A stretch of 64,000 nt of DNA from Butyrivibrio fibrisolvens (GTDB taxonomy: Bacteria > Bacillota > Clostridia > Lachnospirales > Lachnospiraceae), in contig NZ_CP146963.1 in the NCBI RefSeq assembly GCF_037113525.1, positions 2,418,001-2,482,000 of the forward strand, in the 5' to 3' direction. Positions 1-8,938 of this stretch are shown here, in pieces. A model generated the notes under the pieces. The model did not search any database. It worked only from the letters and a program-made list of their open reading frames with translations, and was not told the origin of the DNA. Position 1 is the first letter of the stretch; each line of letters begins with the position of its first letter. Both the position numbers and the translations under genes were made by a program.

Positions 1-1393
1 GGTCTCTTGCCTGGTTAGCTGCCATGATGATGTTCTTGTTGTTAGGAAGAACAAATACTGTCTTGGCATTAACGTGCTCGATCGCAGTAAGAATATCGTC
101 TGTACTTGGATTCATGGTCTGTCCGCCGCTGATTACTTCATCAACGCCAAGACCTCTGAAAAGTTCTGCAAGTCCGTCACCGGCACATACAGCAACAAAT
201 CCATATTCTGCAGGCTCTGCAGCCGGTTCTTCGGCTTTAGCACCTTCCATAGAACCGAAAGCTTCGCCCTTATCATCGTCCCACTTAGCAGCATCGTTAA
301 GTACTGCATCAATGTGCTTTCCTGAAACCTTGATCTCTCCATCAGGATATTCAAACTCAGCAGTCTGAGGAATTGTACGCTCAGCCATTCCTGAGATCTC
401 CTGATCGATCTCATCTACAGTTCCGTTCTCATTCATGTGGAAGAGCTTCTCACGATGCTCCATACGCATGTTATCAACCTTCATGTTTGAAAGCTGACCA
501 AGAAGAAGTGCTTTCTGAATAGCAAGACCAGGATCATTGGTGTGTACGTGAATCTTGCAGATCTCGTCATCTGCAACCATTACGATACTGTCACCGATAT
601 CTCCAAGGAACTTTCTGAAATCAGCTTCCTGTTTAGAATTAAGCTCTCTCTTTAAAAGGATAACGAACTCTGTACAATATCCAAATTTGATCTCTGTAGG
701 TGCTTCCTTAGAAACCATCTTCTTAGGAGCTGCAGGAGCTTCTTCTGCGGATACAGGAGTAAGATCGATCTCTTCTCCAAGAAGTGCGCTCATAGCACCT
801 TTAAGTACCTGCACAAGACCTTCTCCACCTGAATCTACAACGCCTGCCTGTTTAAGAACAGGAAGCATCTCAGGAGTCTTATCAAGAACTTCATCTGCAT
901 ACTTTATAACTTCGTCTGCAAACTTCTCGATATCTGTCTCACCTGCGCTTGCAACTTCTCTGGCCTTATCGCCTGCGCCTTTAGCTACAGTGAGGATTGT
1001 ACCTTCCTTAGGCTTCATTACAGCCTTATATGCTGTCTCTACAGCCTTATCAAAAGCATCGGCAAGAATCTGAACATCAATTTCCTGGTGCTCTATAAGT
1101 CCCTTTGTAAGTCCTCTTAAAAGCTGTGACAGGATAACGCCTGAATTACCTCTGGCTCCGCGAAGAGATCCTGATGAGATAGCCTTACATACTGCAGTCA
1201 TGTCGCTTTGGTCACATTCCTGAACTTCCTTAGCTGCAGCCATGATAGTCATAGTCATATTTGTTCCTGTATCACCGTCCGGTACAGGGAAAACGTTCAA
1301 CTGGTTGATCCATTCTTTTTTAGCTTCAAGGTTCTTTGCGCCTGCAAGAAACATTCTTGCGACCATTCTTGAATCAATACTACTTGTACTCAA
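1..1393 (-). CDS. DAK2-domain fatty acid kinase-like protein, FakA/YloV family (partial)
   Basis: The 3' end lies beyond the left window edge; about 464 codons of a family usually near 550 are visible. The N-terminal DhaL/DAK2 kinase domain carries the ATP/metal motif FPVPDGDTGTNM near residue 28 and the SGSLRGARGNSGVILSQ stretch near residue 60, followed by the FakA-type middle and C-terminal domain. FakA phosphorylates fatty acids held by FakB (DegV) proteins for phospholipid synthesis. I place the start at a TTG (1393) because GGAGGA lies 7 bases upstream and no ATG is better placed. It follows the Asp23 gene at short distance, the usual yloU-yloV pairing in Firmicutes, so the two are probably cotranscribed. 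The family is clear; the exact substrate is inferred. Confidence 0.9.
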   Translation of the reverse strand, partial: MSTSSIDSRMVARMFLAGAKNLEAKKEWINQLNVFPVPDGDTGTNMTMTIMAAAKEVQECDQSDMTAVCKAISSGSLRGARGNSGVILSQLLRGLTKGLIEHQEIDVQILADAFDKAVETAYKAVMKPKEGTILTVAKGAGDKAREVASAGETDIEKFADEVIKYADEVLDKTPEMLPVLKQAGVVDSGGEGLVQVLKGAMSALLGEEIDLTPVSAEEAPAAPKKMVSKEAPTEIKFGYCTEFVILLKRELNSKQEADFRKFLGDIGDSIVMVADDEICKIHVHTNDPGLAIQKALLLGQLSNMKVDNMRMEHREKLFHMNENGTVDEIDQEISGMAERTIPQTAEFEYPDGEIKVSGKHIDAVLNDAAKWDDDKGEAFGSMEGAKAEEPAAEPAEYGFVAVCAGDGLAELFRGLGVDEVISGGQTMNPSTDDILTAIEHVNAKTVFVLPNNKNIIMAANQARD

Positions 1394-1418
1394 GCTGGGT
1401 TCCTCCTACACAAGTCGA

Positions 1419-1781
1419 TCAGTCGATAACTCGAACACCTTCGACATAAATATTGATCTTCTCTATTTCAAGTCCTGTAAATTCTTCAACCTTATACTTT
1501 ACAGAGTCGATAAGGTTGTCTGCCACAGCAGAAATACTTACACCGTAAGCAATAATAACGTGGAAATTAAGTACAAGCTTCTTGTTCTGGTTAAGCTCTA
1601 CGTTGATACCTTTAGTCATGTTATCAGAACGAAGCAGACTTACCAGTCCGTCTCTTATACTAACGTTAGCCATGCCAACAATTCCGAAGCATTCCATTGC
1701 AACAGTTCCGGCATATTGAGCTATAACCTCGTTGTCTATGGAAATATTGCCCATATGTGTGTTCAATGATGAAGCCTTCAT
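1419..1781 (-). CDS. Asp23/Gls24 family envelope stress protein (YloU-like)
   Basis: This 120-residue protein has the whole Asp23 (DUF322) fold: N-terminal GNISIDNEVIAQYAGTVAME, the GIVGMA motif, and a C-terminal segment ending in IYVEGVRV. Asp23 family members are small cytoplasmic or membrane-associated proteins induced by alkaline or envelope stress; their exact function is unsettled. The start has a strong AAGGAGG site. It sits directly upstream of the DAK2 kinase gene, a conserved pairing. Confidence 0.92.
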   Translation of the reverse strand: MKASSLNTHMGNISIDNEVIAQYAGTVAMECFGIVGMANVSIRDGLVSLLRSDNMTKGINVELNQNKKLVLNFHVIIAYGVSISAVADNLIDSVKYKVEEFTGLEIEKINIYVEGVRVID

Positions 1782-1825
1782 TGGTTGTCCTCCTTGTTAA
1801 ATGGCATTTTCTATTAAAAACGACT

Positions 1826-1962
1826 TCTTGAACATAAATTACAGAAACGCGCATTTACTGCGTGTTTCGTAATTCAGTGAATCAGTCGGCAATAGAGCCT
1901 TCGACGAAGTCGAACTCAATTGGCTCTATTGCTGCATTTTTGAATTTCAAATTCAAAAATAC
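1826..1962. repeat. Composite three-hairpin intergenic element, copy 1
   Basis: Three consecutive inverted repeats: GAAACGCGCA/TGCGTGTTTC (about 1843-1869), CAATAGAGCC/GGCTCTATTG (1890-1932) with an inner TTCGAC/GTCGAA stem, and an A/T-rich palindrome (1937-1960). A second copy in opposite orientation lies at 29060-29181, with different stem sequences that still pair. It fills the gap between rpmB and the Asp23 gene. Confidence 0.8.
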
Positions 1963-1992
1963 ATAGATATTAGCATTATATGACAGGATTGA

Positions 1993-2031
1993 CAAAAAAT
2001 AAAGCGCTTCCCCTAAAAAAAGAAGCGCTTC
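1993..2031 (-). terminator. Rho-independent terminator of rpmB
   Basis: A 9-bp perfect stem AAGCGCTTC/GAAGCGCTT (2002-2010 and 2022-2030), followed in the minus direction by a U-rich tract (1994-2000). It is about 20 bases after the rpmB stop. Confidence 0.88.
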
Positions 2032-2051
2032 CGTGTCATTCTCAGAAATAA

Positions 2052-2237
2052 TTAAGCTCTCTCTACAGCATTTGATCTGAGGCAGCTGGTGCATACATTC
2101 ATTCTGCGTGTAGATCCATTGATCTTAACTGCAACGCGCTGAACATTTGCATTCCATATTCTGTTTGATCTTCTATGGGAATGGCTCACGTTGTTACCGA
2201 AATGAACGCCCTTGCCACATACTTCACACTTTGCCAT
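2052..2237 (-). CDS. rpmB: 50S ribosomal protein L28
   Basis: This 61-residue protein matches L28 end to end: MAKCEVCGKG at the N-terminus, SHSHRRSNRIWNANVQ in the middle and CTSCLRSN at the C-terminus. Both CxxC pairs are present, so it is the zinc-binding (C+) form. L28 is a late-assembly component of the large ribosomal subunit. It is monocistronic here, with its own promoter (2350-2378) and terminator (1993-2031), and has an AGGAGGTG ribosome binding site. Confidence 0.97.
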   Translation of the reverse strand: MAKCEVCGKGVHFGNNVSHSHRRSNRIWNANVQRVAVKINGSTRRMNVCTSCLRSNAVERA

Positions 2238-2349
2238 CTTAACACCTCCTGTAAAACTATGTTAACTAATGATAATTTTAATTAAAAATCACATCCATGT
2301 ACGCATTTGAACAACATAAAAAGTTGTCCTATGCAGTCGCAACAGTGAT

Positions 2350-2378
2350 ACTATATCAAAACATTTGGGTTTTTGCAA
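2350..2378 (-). promoter_or_regulatory. Sigma-A-type promoter of rpmB
   Basis: On the minus strand, TTGCAA (2373-2378) and TATAGT (2350-2355) are 17 bases apart. The predicted start near 2343 gives a leader of about 105 nt before rpmB. Confidence 0.7.
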
Positions 2379-2444
2379 GAAGAAATTTAATTTTGATAGC
2401 ATTTTTTTAAAAAAATGCGCTTAAACCCTTCATTTTATGAAGCT

Positions 2445-3026
2445 TCAACTCTCAGAAGCCTCCTCACCCATAGCATCATCCATCTCCTGCTTAAGCTTTG
2501 AATACTCAATGTTAAGCCATTGAACGAGTTCATCATCACCGTTCATATTGTCCGGATGAAAAATCTTCATAAGTGCCTTGTATCTTTTTTTGAGGGCAAG
2601 AGGCGAGTCTGCACCCTTAAACAGTACATTCATAAGGCCGGCTGACTGCTCCTGCAGCTTAATATCAGCATTTGCGATATCTTCCTGCAGCATCATCCGC
2701 TCCTGCGCTATCCTTTTTTTCTCGATCTCAAGGCTCTTGCGGTCATTACTTAATTTGTCATATCCATCTTTGAGGATCTGCATCTTCTGGTCAAAGAATG
2801 AACGGTCATGCTCGAATTCCGCTCTTTGCTCCTGAAGCTTGCGTCCAGCCTCATCGATTTCTTCCTTTAGAGCACTGCGTTCCTTTTCAAGCTTCTGCCA
2901 CTGATCATCAAGAGCGCTTTCCTGATTCTTCAGCCTGCAACTTTCCTTAAAAAGAAAACGTCTAAGTTCTTCAAGAGAGTTCTGATCTCCGTTACCGAGT
3001 AACTCGTCACTTCGTTTCTGATCCAT
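2445..3026 (-). CDS. Coiled-coil protein with C-terminal J-domain-like segment
   Basis: The 193-residue protein is charged and heptad-rich from about residue 20 to 130 (repeated KLEKER, LQEQRAEF and RKSLEIEKKR type segments), predicting a long coiled coil. The last 60 residues resemble a DnaJ domain: LALKKRYKALMKIFHPDN contains the HPD signature, followed by a helix IEYSKLKQEMDD. J domains stimulate Hsp70 ATPase, so a DnaK co-chaperone or scaffold role is plausible but inferred. GGGAGGG precedes the ATG. It lies just downstream of the GerW/DUF2953 genes and may share their transcript. Confidence 0.65.
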   Translation of the reverse strand: MDQKRSDELLGNGDQNSLEELRRFLFKESCRLKNQESALDDQWQKLEKERSALKEEIDEAGRKLQEQRAEFEHDRSFFDQKMQILKDGYDKLSNDRKSLEIEKKRIAQERMMLQEDIANADIKLQEQSAGLMNVLFKGADSPLALKKRYKALMKIFHPDNMNGDDELVQWLNIEYSKLKQEMDDAMGEEASES

Positions 3027-3051
3027 AGCTCCCTCCCATGCTCAAAAACAG

Positions 3052-3447
3052 TTACTGAGCGTCGTCTCCAAATGCAGCATCAACGACATCCTCATCGCTA
3101 GGCATGTCATTCTTGCCGGCGCCCTGGAACTTATTTATAACATCGGGCACAAGATCCAGTATCTTTGTAACTGCATCCTGATTCTTGATATTAACAAGCT
3201 TGGTCTGTCCGTTCCTTATAACAAGAACAGCTGTTGGAGACATCTTAGCTCCAAATCCGCCTGCTCCTCTTTTCTTCTTCTCTTCATCCTTGGATCCTGC
3301 ACCAACTCCCATTGATACATCAACCAAAGGAATAATGATCGTATCTCCAACCTTTGTTGGCTCACCTACAACAGTTTTTGCAGAAAGCATCTGTTCCATG
3401 CCTTCCATAAGGGAATCAACTATTCCGTCAAAATGCTTATTCTCCAT
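3052..3447 (-). CDS. GerW/YtfJ family protein
   Basis: This 131-residue protein fits the spore_YtfJ (GerW) family in length and motifs: TVVGEPTKVGDTIIIPLVDVS, then the glycine-rich GAGGFGAKMSPTAVLVI core, then a C-terminal KILDLVPDVI. In Bacillus subtilis YtfJ is needed for spore germination, but many non-sporulating Firmicutes keep the family, so a sporulation role should not be assumed here. It follows a DUF2953 protein gene, matching the ytfI-ytfJ gene pair of Bacillus. Confidence 0.9.
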   Translation of the reverse strand: MENKHFDGIVDSLMEGMEQMLSAKTVVGEPTKVGDTIIIPLVDVSMGVGAGSKDEEKKKRGAGGFGAKMSPTAVLVIRNGQTKLVNIKNQDAVTKILDLVPDVINKFQGAGKNDMPSDEDVVDAAFGDDAQ

Positions 3448-3469
3448 ATATCCTCCAGCTTATGTCCTC

Positions 3470-4768
3470 TTATTTGCTGATAATACGATTGATTCTTTTC
3501 CAAACTTTACGTATATCTTTGTTAAAATACACTCTGGCAGCTGATAAAAGCACTCTCCAAAGAGCAATTTTACCTTTTATATCCACGTCAGCTTCTACGA
3601 CTTTGTTCTCAAAATCAGGCTCAAGGTCAATATCATAGCTCAAAAATGCATCTGCTATATTAACAGCTGCAAGTACCTGAGCAGTTGTCGCAGGGTCTCC
3701 CAGTCCTAATAATATATCGGCACTAAGTTTCTTTGGCTTGACATGTCTTAAAATAAGAAAAAGGTCTTTTTTAGCACACCTGTAAGCCCTTTCAAATGTA
3801 GGACTTTCAAGCGTATCCTGAATCAAATCTATTTTATCACACGCCCTTGATATTGTATAGAAAGCTTTTTCTACGGCCATTTCAGGCTTTTCAAGGAAGT
3901 CCAGAGTTCCCCAGAAAAGGTCTGAAAGCTTTTCAAAAAAGTCAAATACGGTAAAAATATCAACTCCGTCATCATCTAAGTCGTCTAGCCTTGATGATTT
4001 TTTTCTGCCAGATTTTTTACCTTTATCAGAGTCATTAGATAGCGATTCCTGGTTTGAAGAACCTTCCAGATTGCTGGTTTTATCATAATCTCCAGTACTT
4101 TCAGGATTACCTTCTGATTCAGAATGATCTTTTCCTTCAGAACGGTCTTTGCCTTCAGAATAATCTTTTCCCTCAGTACGACCTTCGCCTTCAGAATAAT
4201 CTTTTCCATCAGTACGACCTTCGCCTTCAGAATTTACACTATTTGAAGCATTATCATCAGTTGTACTGCCATCTTCTGATGAATTTCCACTAACTAAAGT
4301 GCCTCCGTTAGCAGAATCCGCCTCGTTAGATGCAGAACCGTTTTCGACATCTTTCCTGTCTTCAGGCCCGATTTCCTGCGCATCACCAGCATTTTCCAGA
4401 GCCTGTTCCAGTTTTTTCTTGCTGTTTTTACGGTCTTTTTTATGCTGCTTTTCTTCTTTTTTCTTTTTAGAATCTTCTGACTTTGGAAGAATCTTAAAGA
4501 AAAGAACTTTAACCCAGAATTCTTTATTCTCAGGGTAGCCGATACCGCCTCTTACAAGGTGAAGTAGCCATGTAAAGCCTGCTTCTGCGCTGACTTTTTC
4601 TTTGAAATCAAGATTCTCATCATCCAGATTGCAGTGATCTATAACAGCATGCGCTTTATACCTTATAGGAACAAAAAGTACTATAAGAAGAAGCGCGATT
4701 ATGATCAAAAGGATCACTAAAATCGTAATCCCTATGATTTTTAAAATGCCAAGAAATACCCCCAGCAT
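3470..4768 (-). CDS. DUF2953 membrane protein with acidic repeat linker (YtfI-like)
   Basis: One N-terminal membrane helix (about residues 9-33) is followed by the DUF2953 signature VPIRYKAHAVIDH, with F-x-W-LLHLVRGG and KVLFFKILP motifs. A long low-complexity linker (about residues 100-260) is rich in Ser, Glu, Gly, Asp and Lys and contains imperfect SEGEGRTDGKDY-type repeats. The C-terminal half is again DUF2953-like. I choose the ATG at 4768 (GGAGG 7 bases upstream), which overlaps the stop of the upstream gene as TGATG, so translation is probably coupled. It is the usual partner of GerW; function unknown. Confidence 0.82.
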   Translation of the reverse strand: MLGVFLGILKIIGITILVILLIIIALLLIVLFVPIRYKAHAVIDHCNLDDENLDFKEKVSAEAGFTWLLHLVRGGIGYPENKEFWVKVLFFKILPKSEDSKKKKEEKQHKKDRKNSKKKLEQALENAGDAQEIGPEDRKDVENGSASNEADSANGGTLVSGNSSEDGSTTDDNASNSVNSEGEGRTDGKDYSEGEGRTEGKDYSEGKDRSEGKDHSESEGNPESTGDYDKTSNLEGSSNQESLSNDSDKGKKSGRKKSSRLDDLDDDGVDIFTVFDFFEKLSDLFWGTLDFLEKPEMAVEKAFYTISRACDKIDLIQDTLESPTFERAYRCAKKDLFLILRHVKPKKLSADILLGLGDPATTAQVLAAVNIADAFLSYDIDLEPDFENKVVEADVDIKGKIALWRVLLSAARVYFNKDIRKVWKRINRIISK

Positions 4769-5109
4769 CAAGTTTCCTCCTGTGCTCCCATTGTTTCAAG
4801 ATATCCCAAAAGATCACCATCCATATCGCATTCAGATGCTCTTTCAGAGATAGTTACTATCATATCCAGAGCTTCTTTATAACCTGATGTAAGTCCGTAT
4901 ACATGAACAGGATTATTCCTGTAATACTTCTGTGTCAGAACTGCGCAGTGGACTATATCCAGCTGGTCATGGCGATTTGCAGCCTTGCAGATAGCATAAA
5001 CGTTCAATTGGCCTGCGCCATGCTGCATTTTCCATTTCACGACTGGAAGGTTTTTTAGAGATGATCCCACATATAGATTTTTATCAAATTCACAGTAATG
5101 CTTTTTCAA
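4768..5109 (-). CDS. Hypothetical protein
   Basis: A 113-residue soluble protein with no family I recognise. It has a TTG start with GGGAG upstream, no signal peptide and no membrane segment. The stop overlaps the DUF2953 start (TGATG), a sign of translational coupling, so it probably belongs to the GerW/DUF2953 operon. Visible features are three Cys and an acidic C-terminal third. Confidence 0.7.
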   Translation of the reverse strand: MKKHYCEFDKNLYVGSSLKNLPVVKWKMQHGAGQLNVYAICKAANRHDQLDIVHCAVLTQKYYRNNPVHVYGLTSGYKEALDMIVTISERASECDMDGDLLGYLETMGAQEET

Positions 5110-5205
5110 AAAGAATTATCTCCCATAAATAGCGGCTTCGAAAAAGCCACATGATCTTATTATATAAATCCAGTAGATCACTGAATAATTAAGTCCAGGG
5201 CTCAA

Positions 5206-6624
5206 TTACTGCACTGAATTTACTTTAAAGTATTCATCAAAAATACGTTTTGCAACAGGAACAGCCATATGTCCGCCGCTTCCTGCTTTTTCCATAATTA
5301 TTGTAACACAAATCTGCGGATCGTCCTTAGGTGCAAAACCGGTGAACCAGGCATGTGAATCCGTAGAAAATGTTGAATACTCTGCTGAACCTGTTTTACC
5401 AACAGCATTATAGGTTGAATCTTTAAGGCCTTTAGCTGTACCTGATACTACCACCTGTTGCATCATATCCGTAAGTATTGCCGCTTCATCTGCTGTCATG
5501 AGCTGACCATATGTTTCGGGGCTGAACTCTTCTACCGTCTTGCCATCAGCTGTTTTTACAGAAGATACAAGATAAGGCTTCATCAGTACGCCGTCGTTAG
5601 CTATTGCCATTGTGATCATGTTCATATGAAGAGGTGAAACTGATGTAGCTCCCTGACCGATAGACAGCTGCATCTTGTCCTGATCAGAAAGTGATGTGCT
5701 TGCTGTAGCAATGCTCTGTGAATAAGGGAAGTCTACAGGCAGTGCCTGATTAAATAAAAGTCCCTTAAGAGTACCTGCAAACTTATCCTGATCAAGTGAA
5801 AGTCCTATATTTGCATAGGATGAATTACAGGACTTCGCAAAAGATGAGTAAAAATCAAGTGCTCCGTGTACCTGATTGTGATAACACTTGATAGTAGAGC
5901 CGTTTACAGTCAAAGTTCCCTTACAGGAAAACGTGTAATTCTGATAAGTAGATGGATTTTCTCTTATGTATTCAAGAGATGTAACGATCTTAAAGGTTGA
6001 TCCAGGCGGATAAAGGCCCTGAGTACATCTGTTTACAAGAGCTGCTGTATCCTTGTCATTAGAAAGAACATTCCAGTCCGCCTTGATGGTATTAGGATCA
6101 AAGTCAGGCTTTGAAACCATTGCAAGGATAGCTCCTGTCTTAGGATCAGATATGATAACCGCTCCGTTATAATCTCCAAGCGAATAATAAGCAAGGATCT
6201 GAAGACTTGCATTGATCGTAGTATAAACGTTGTCTCCGGGGAATTTAAGCCCTTTATCGTCGTAGGATGCCTTGGTAGACAATGAAGAATTACAGTTAAT
6301 AAGGTAATACTTCATCGACTTCTCAATTCCCATTGCACCCATATCTGCATATCCAACAACATGTGCAAACTGGTCGTTGTATGGATAAACTCTGGTTTCA
6401 TTACCAGCTTCGTCTGTCTGTGTATATGCAAGTGTAACTTCATCAGAAGAAATGATAGAGCCTCTGGTATTTTCTGCCTGAAGCGCTGATGCACGCTTGT
6501 TATAATCATTCATTACAAAATCAACTCTGTGAGCATAGCTGTACCAGCCTATATATACAAGCATCGCAACAACCAGCCCTGTAAAGAATACAGCTATAAA
6601 CGCTATCGCTTTGTTATTTTTCAA
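5206..6624 (-). CDS. Class B penicillin-binding protein (PbpA/FtsI-type transpeptidase)
   Basis: About 472 residues: one N-terminal membrane anchor (FIAVFFTGLVVAMLVYIGWY), a dimerisation region starting RASALQAENTRG, then a transpeptidase domain with all three signature motifs: STFK (after LYPPG), SCN (in FAKSCNSSYAN) and KTG (VGKTGSAEYS). It cross-links peptidoglycan outside the membrane. I prefer the TTG at 6624 because AAGGAGG sits 9 bases before it, inside the longer ATG reading at 6648. At 472 residues it matches the short PbpA type. It follows a SEDS gene, the expected rodA-pbpA partnership for cell-wall synthesis. Confidence 0.93.
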   Translation of the reverse strand: MKNNKAIAFIAVFFTGLVVAMLVYIGWYSYAHRVDFVMNDYNKRASALQAENTRGSIISSDEVTLAYTQTDEAGNETRVYPYNDQFAHVVGYADMGAMGIEKSMKYYLINCNSSLSTKASYDDKGLKFPGDNVYTTINASLQILAYYSLGDYNGAVIISDPKTGAILAMVSKPDFDPNTIKADWNVLSNDKDTAALVNRCTQGLYPPGSTFKIVTSLEYIRENPSTYQNYTFSCKGTLTVNGSTIKCYHNQVHGALDFYSSFAKSCNSSYANIGLSLDQDKFAGTLKGLLFNQALPVDFPYSQSIATASTSLSDQDKMQLSIGQGATSVSPLHMNMITMAIANDGVLMKPYLVSSVKTADGKTVEEFSPETYGQLMTADEAAILTDMMQQVVVSGTAKGLKDSTYNAVGKTGSAEYSTFSTDSHAWFTGFAPKDDPQICVTIIMEKAGSGGHMAVPVAKRIFDEYFKVNSVQ

Positions 6625-6674
6625 TACTTCCTGCCTCCTTAGGCACATATATTATCCTGAGAAAAAATATTTTT

Positions 6675-8039
6675 TTACTCTCTCATGCCATAATTCCCCA
6701 TTGACTGTGCCTGTCTGTATCTTTCAATTGCCTCATAATGTTCGTCAACTCTTATGAGACAGGTCGCTTCATATACTCCTATGGAAAGCATGGTGACCAT
6801 AAGTGATGTTCCGCCATAACTTACAAGCGGAAGGGTTACACCTGTAAGCGGTATGAATTTGGAACCGCCTCCAACTGTAAGGAATGTCTGGAATATGAGC
6901 CAGACAGCAATTCCGCAGTCAACAAGCTTGGACCATTTATCACGAAGTCTTGTTGCTTCTAAAAGTATCATCAAAAACATTGAAACAATGATAAGGATCA
7001 TTGAGATACTGTAGATAATACCAAACTCTTCTGCTATTGCTGAGAAAATAAAGTCATCTTCAACGTAAGGAATGGTCTGCGGATTACCTTTAAAAAGTCC
7101 AAGGCCAAACCAGCCGCCTGAGCTTATGCCAAATAAAGACTGGGTAAGCTGATATCCTGTAGATTCAATGGTAGACCAGGGATCAAGCCAAGCCTGTACA
7201 CGTACTCTTACATGACGGAACAAAGTAAATCCAACTATGGCGCCGACCATACCGATTCCTATACCTCCAAGAAGGTATACAGGATTTCTTGAAGCCACGA
7301 ATACAACTGCAAGAAAGATGATAAAAAGAATGGCAGATGCACCAAGATCCCTACTCATCATGAGTATCAGAATATAAAGCATAGCTACGCCAAATGTAAT
7401 CCCTGCTTCTTTGATGGTCGCTGCCTTACACAGGACGCACGCTAAAAAGAAGATAAAGATAAGCTTTACAAATTCTGATGGCTGGAAAGTTACACCGAAG
7501 ACGGTAAACGATATATAAGAACCATTAGTAAGAGATCCGCATAAAAGAACAACTCCAAGAAATACAGCGCCAAGTATTGCGTAAAACCATGCAAGATTAG
7601 TCAGAATCGGGAATTTGTACACTATCTCGCAGATAACAAACATGGCGATGATCGATACTCCGGCAATGATCATCTGCCTTACAGCCTTACCTGAATCGAT
7701 TCGCATCAGCATTATAACCGATGTCATCATCAGAAATGCTGCATTATTGATAATAAGTCTGTTACCATCAGGAAAAAATGCGCTGAATAAAAGAAGTAGA
7801 CACGACAGGATCAAAGCTATACCAATTCCATAGAAAATATAGTTTAAGCTTCCTGTCCTTAAAACGATGGTCACAAAACTTAGAAACAGTATCACAACTA
7901 GCATTATGTACTGAAAAGCATAAAGCGGAATTCTTTTCTTTTCACTTTTAAACTTAAGTGAAATAAAGCCGCACAATGCATAAGCAACACTAAGTATGGC
8001 GATAACATACTTAGAAATCTCCACAATATATAACTTCAT
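6675..8039 (-). CDS. SEDS family peptidoglycan polymerase (RodA/FtsW)
   Basis: A 454-residue polytopic protein with about ten to twelve membrane helices. SEDS signatures are present: FGVTFQPSEFVKLIFIFFLA, QAWLDPW, YQLTQSLFGISSGGWFGLGL and the C-terminal PLVSYGGTSLMVTM. SEDS proteins polymerise glycan strands from lipid II and work with a cognate class B PBP, here the next gene. FtsW and RodA cannot be separated from sequence alone; an added N-terminal helix block is like the actinobacterial and clostridial FtsW/RodA that pair with PbpA. Confidence 0.93.
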   Translation of the reverse strand: MKLYIVEISKYVIAILSVAYALCGFISLKFKSEKKRIPLYAFQYIMLVVILFLSFVTIVLRTGSLNYIFYGIGIALILSCLLLLFSAFFPDGNRLIINNAAFLMMTSVIMLMRIDSGKAVRQMIIAGVSIIAMFVICEIVYKFPILTNLAWFYAILGAVFLGVVLLCGSLTNGSYISFTVFGVTFQPSEFVKLIFIFFLACVLCKAATIKEAGITFGVAMLYILILMMSRDLGASAILFIIFLAVVFVASRNPVYLLGGIGIGMVGAIVGFTLFRHVRVRVQAWLDPWSTIESTGYQLTQSLFGISSGGWFGLGLFKGNPQTIPYVEDDFIFSAIAEEFGIIYSISMILIIVSMFLMILLEATRLRDKWSKLVDCGIAVWLIFQTFLTVGGGSKFIPLTGVTLPLVSYGGTSLMVTMLSIGVYEATCLIRVDEHYEAIERYRQAQSMGNYGMRE

Positions 8040-8054
8040 CCAAAAACTTCTCCC

Positions 8055-8924
8055 TTATTCCGTTCCTCTTTTATAATGTCCTGTGGTGTAGTCTTTGTAA
8101 GGCGCTGCCTCATTTTTACCACCAAGAACATCCTCCCAAAAGCCCAGAATGCGCTTTGCATCCTGACCTTTTTCAATCGTCAGATCAACTCTGAACGCAG
8201 CGATCTTCTTTTCTCTCGAAAGGCTCTCTGCCTGCTTATGAAGAGAAAGCGGAACGCTATTGTAAATAATATTAAGACATTGCCGACAGTCTGTCAGCAC
8301 TTTCATAGAATTATTTTTTCTATCTGTAATAACTTCATATGCTGTAAAATTAGTGCCAAGCTTGCCTGAGCAGTTATTAGTAGTCTTCTTGACGCATCCT
8401 GCAGAAACCATCATAGGAATGTATCCGTAAAGGCACGCAGAAAAGATTCCGTCTGTATTTGCGAGAAGCTCTCCTATCTCATGTCTGTTAAGTTCATAGG
8501 GAATGCAGCCCTCGTCTGCACCTGCTTCTGAAAAGAACATATCTGCAGCGCCGTGATTCCACATATATAAACCGTAGTCACAGACTATTTTTCCATCAAA
8601 TGATCCGTCTTCATTAAGCGACAGGTACGATAGTTCCTCCATGTTCCTTACAAGAAATCCTTTGAGAAAAGAAGAACATGTATCCCATATCCTTTTTATA
8701 TCAGCAGTTCCCTGAAGGTTCTTTTCACTACGCATCATAAAAGGAAGCGCAGCGTAGATTTCTATATCCGTTGAAAGATCTTGCAAAGATCCAGGGATAT
8801 CATCAAGGAACATGTGGTAGTCTACGTATATTCTTGAAGGTCTCCTGGACATGGACGCTACTGCTTCAAGCTGTTCATGGGTTGAGACCAGTATATGTAA
8901 TTGTTTGTTTATCTTATTTGTCAT
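8055..8924 (-). CDS. U32 peptidase-related protein (C-terminal-half homologue)
   Basis: 289 residues resembling the second half of long U32 family proteins: IFSACLYGYIPMMVSAGCV near the middle, paired Cys in NNCSGKLG and DCRQCL, and a C-terminal GHYKRGTE typical of U32 ends. It begins 14 bases after the stop of a complete U32 gene and in a different frame, so the two halves often fused in clostridia are separate genes here. GAGG precedes the ATG. It probably works with the upstream protein; activity is unproven. Confidence 0.72.
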   Translation of the reverse strand: MTNKINKQLHILVSTHEQLEAVASMSRRPSRIYVDYHMFLDDIPGSLQDLSTDIEIYAALPFMMRSEKNLQGTADIKRIWDTCSSFLKGFLVRNMEELSYLSLNEDGSFDGKIVCDYGLYMWNHGAADMFFSEAGADEGCIPYELNRHEIGELLANTDGIFSACLYGYIPMMVSAGCVKKTTNNCSGKLGTNFTAYEVITDRKNNSMKVLTDCRQCLNIIYNSVPLSLHKQAESLSREKKIAAFRVDLTIEKGQDAKRILGFWEDVLGGKNEAAPYKDYTTGHYKRGTE

Positions 8925-8938
8925 AACAACCTCATGGG

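Noticed and set aside
1666..1854. A 62-codon minus-strand ORF overlapping the Asp23 start
   Set aside because: It is in another frame over a well-supported gene and over the hairpin element.
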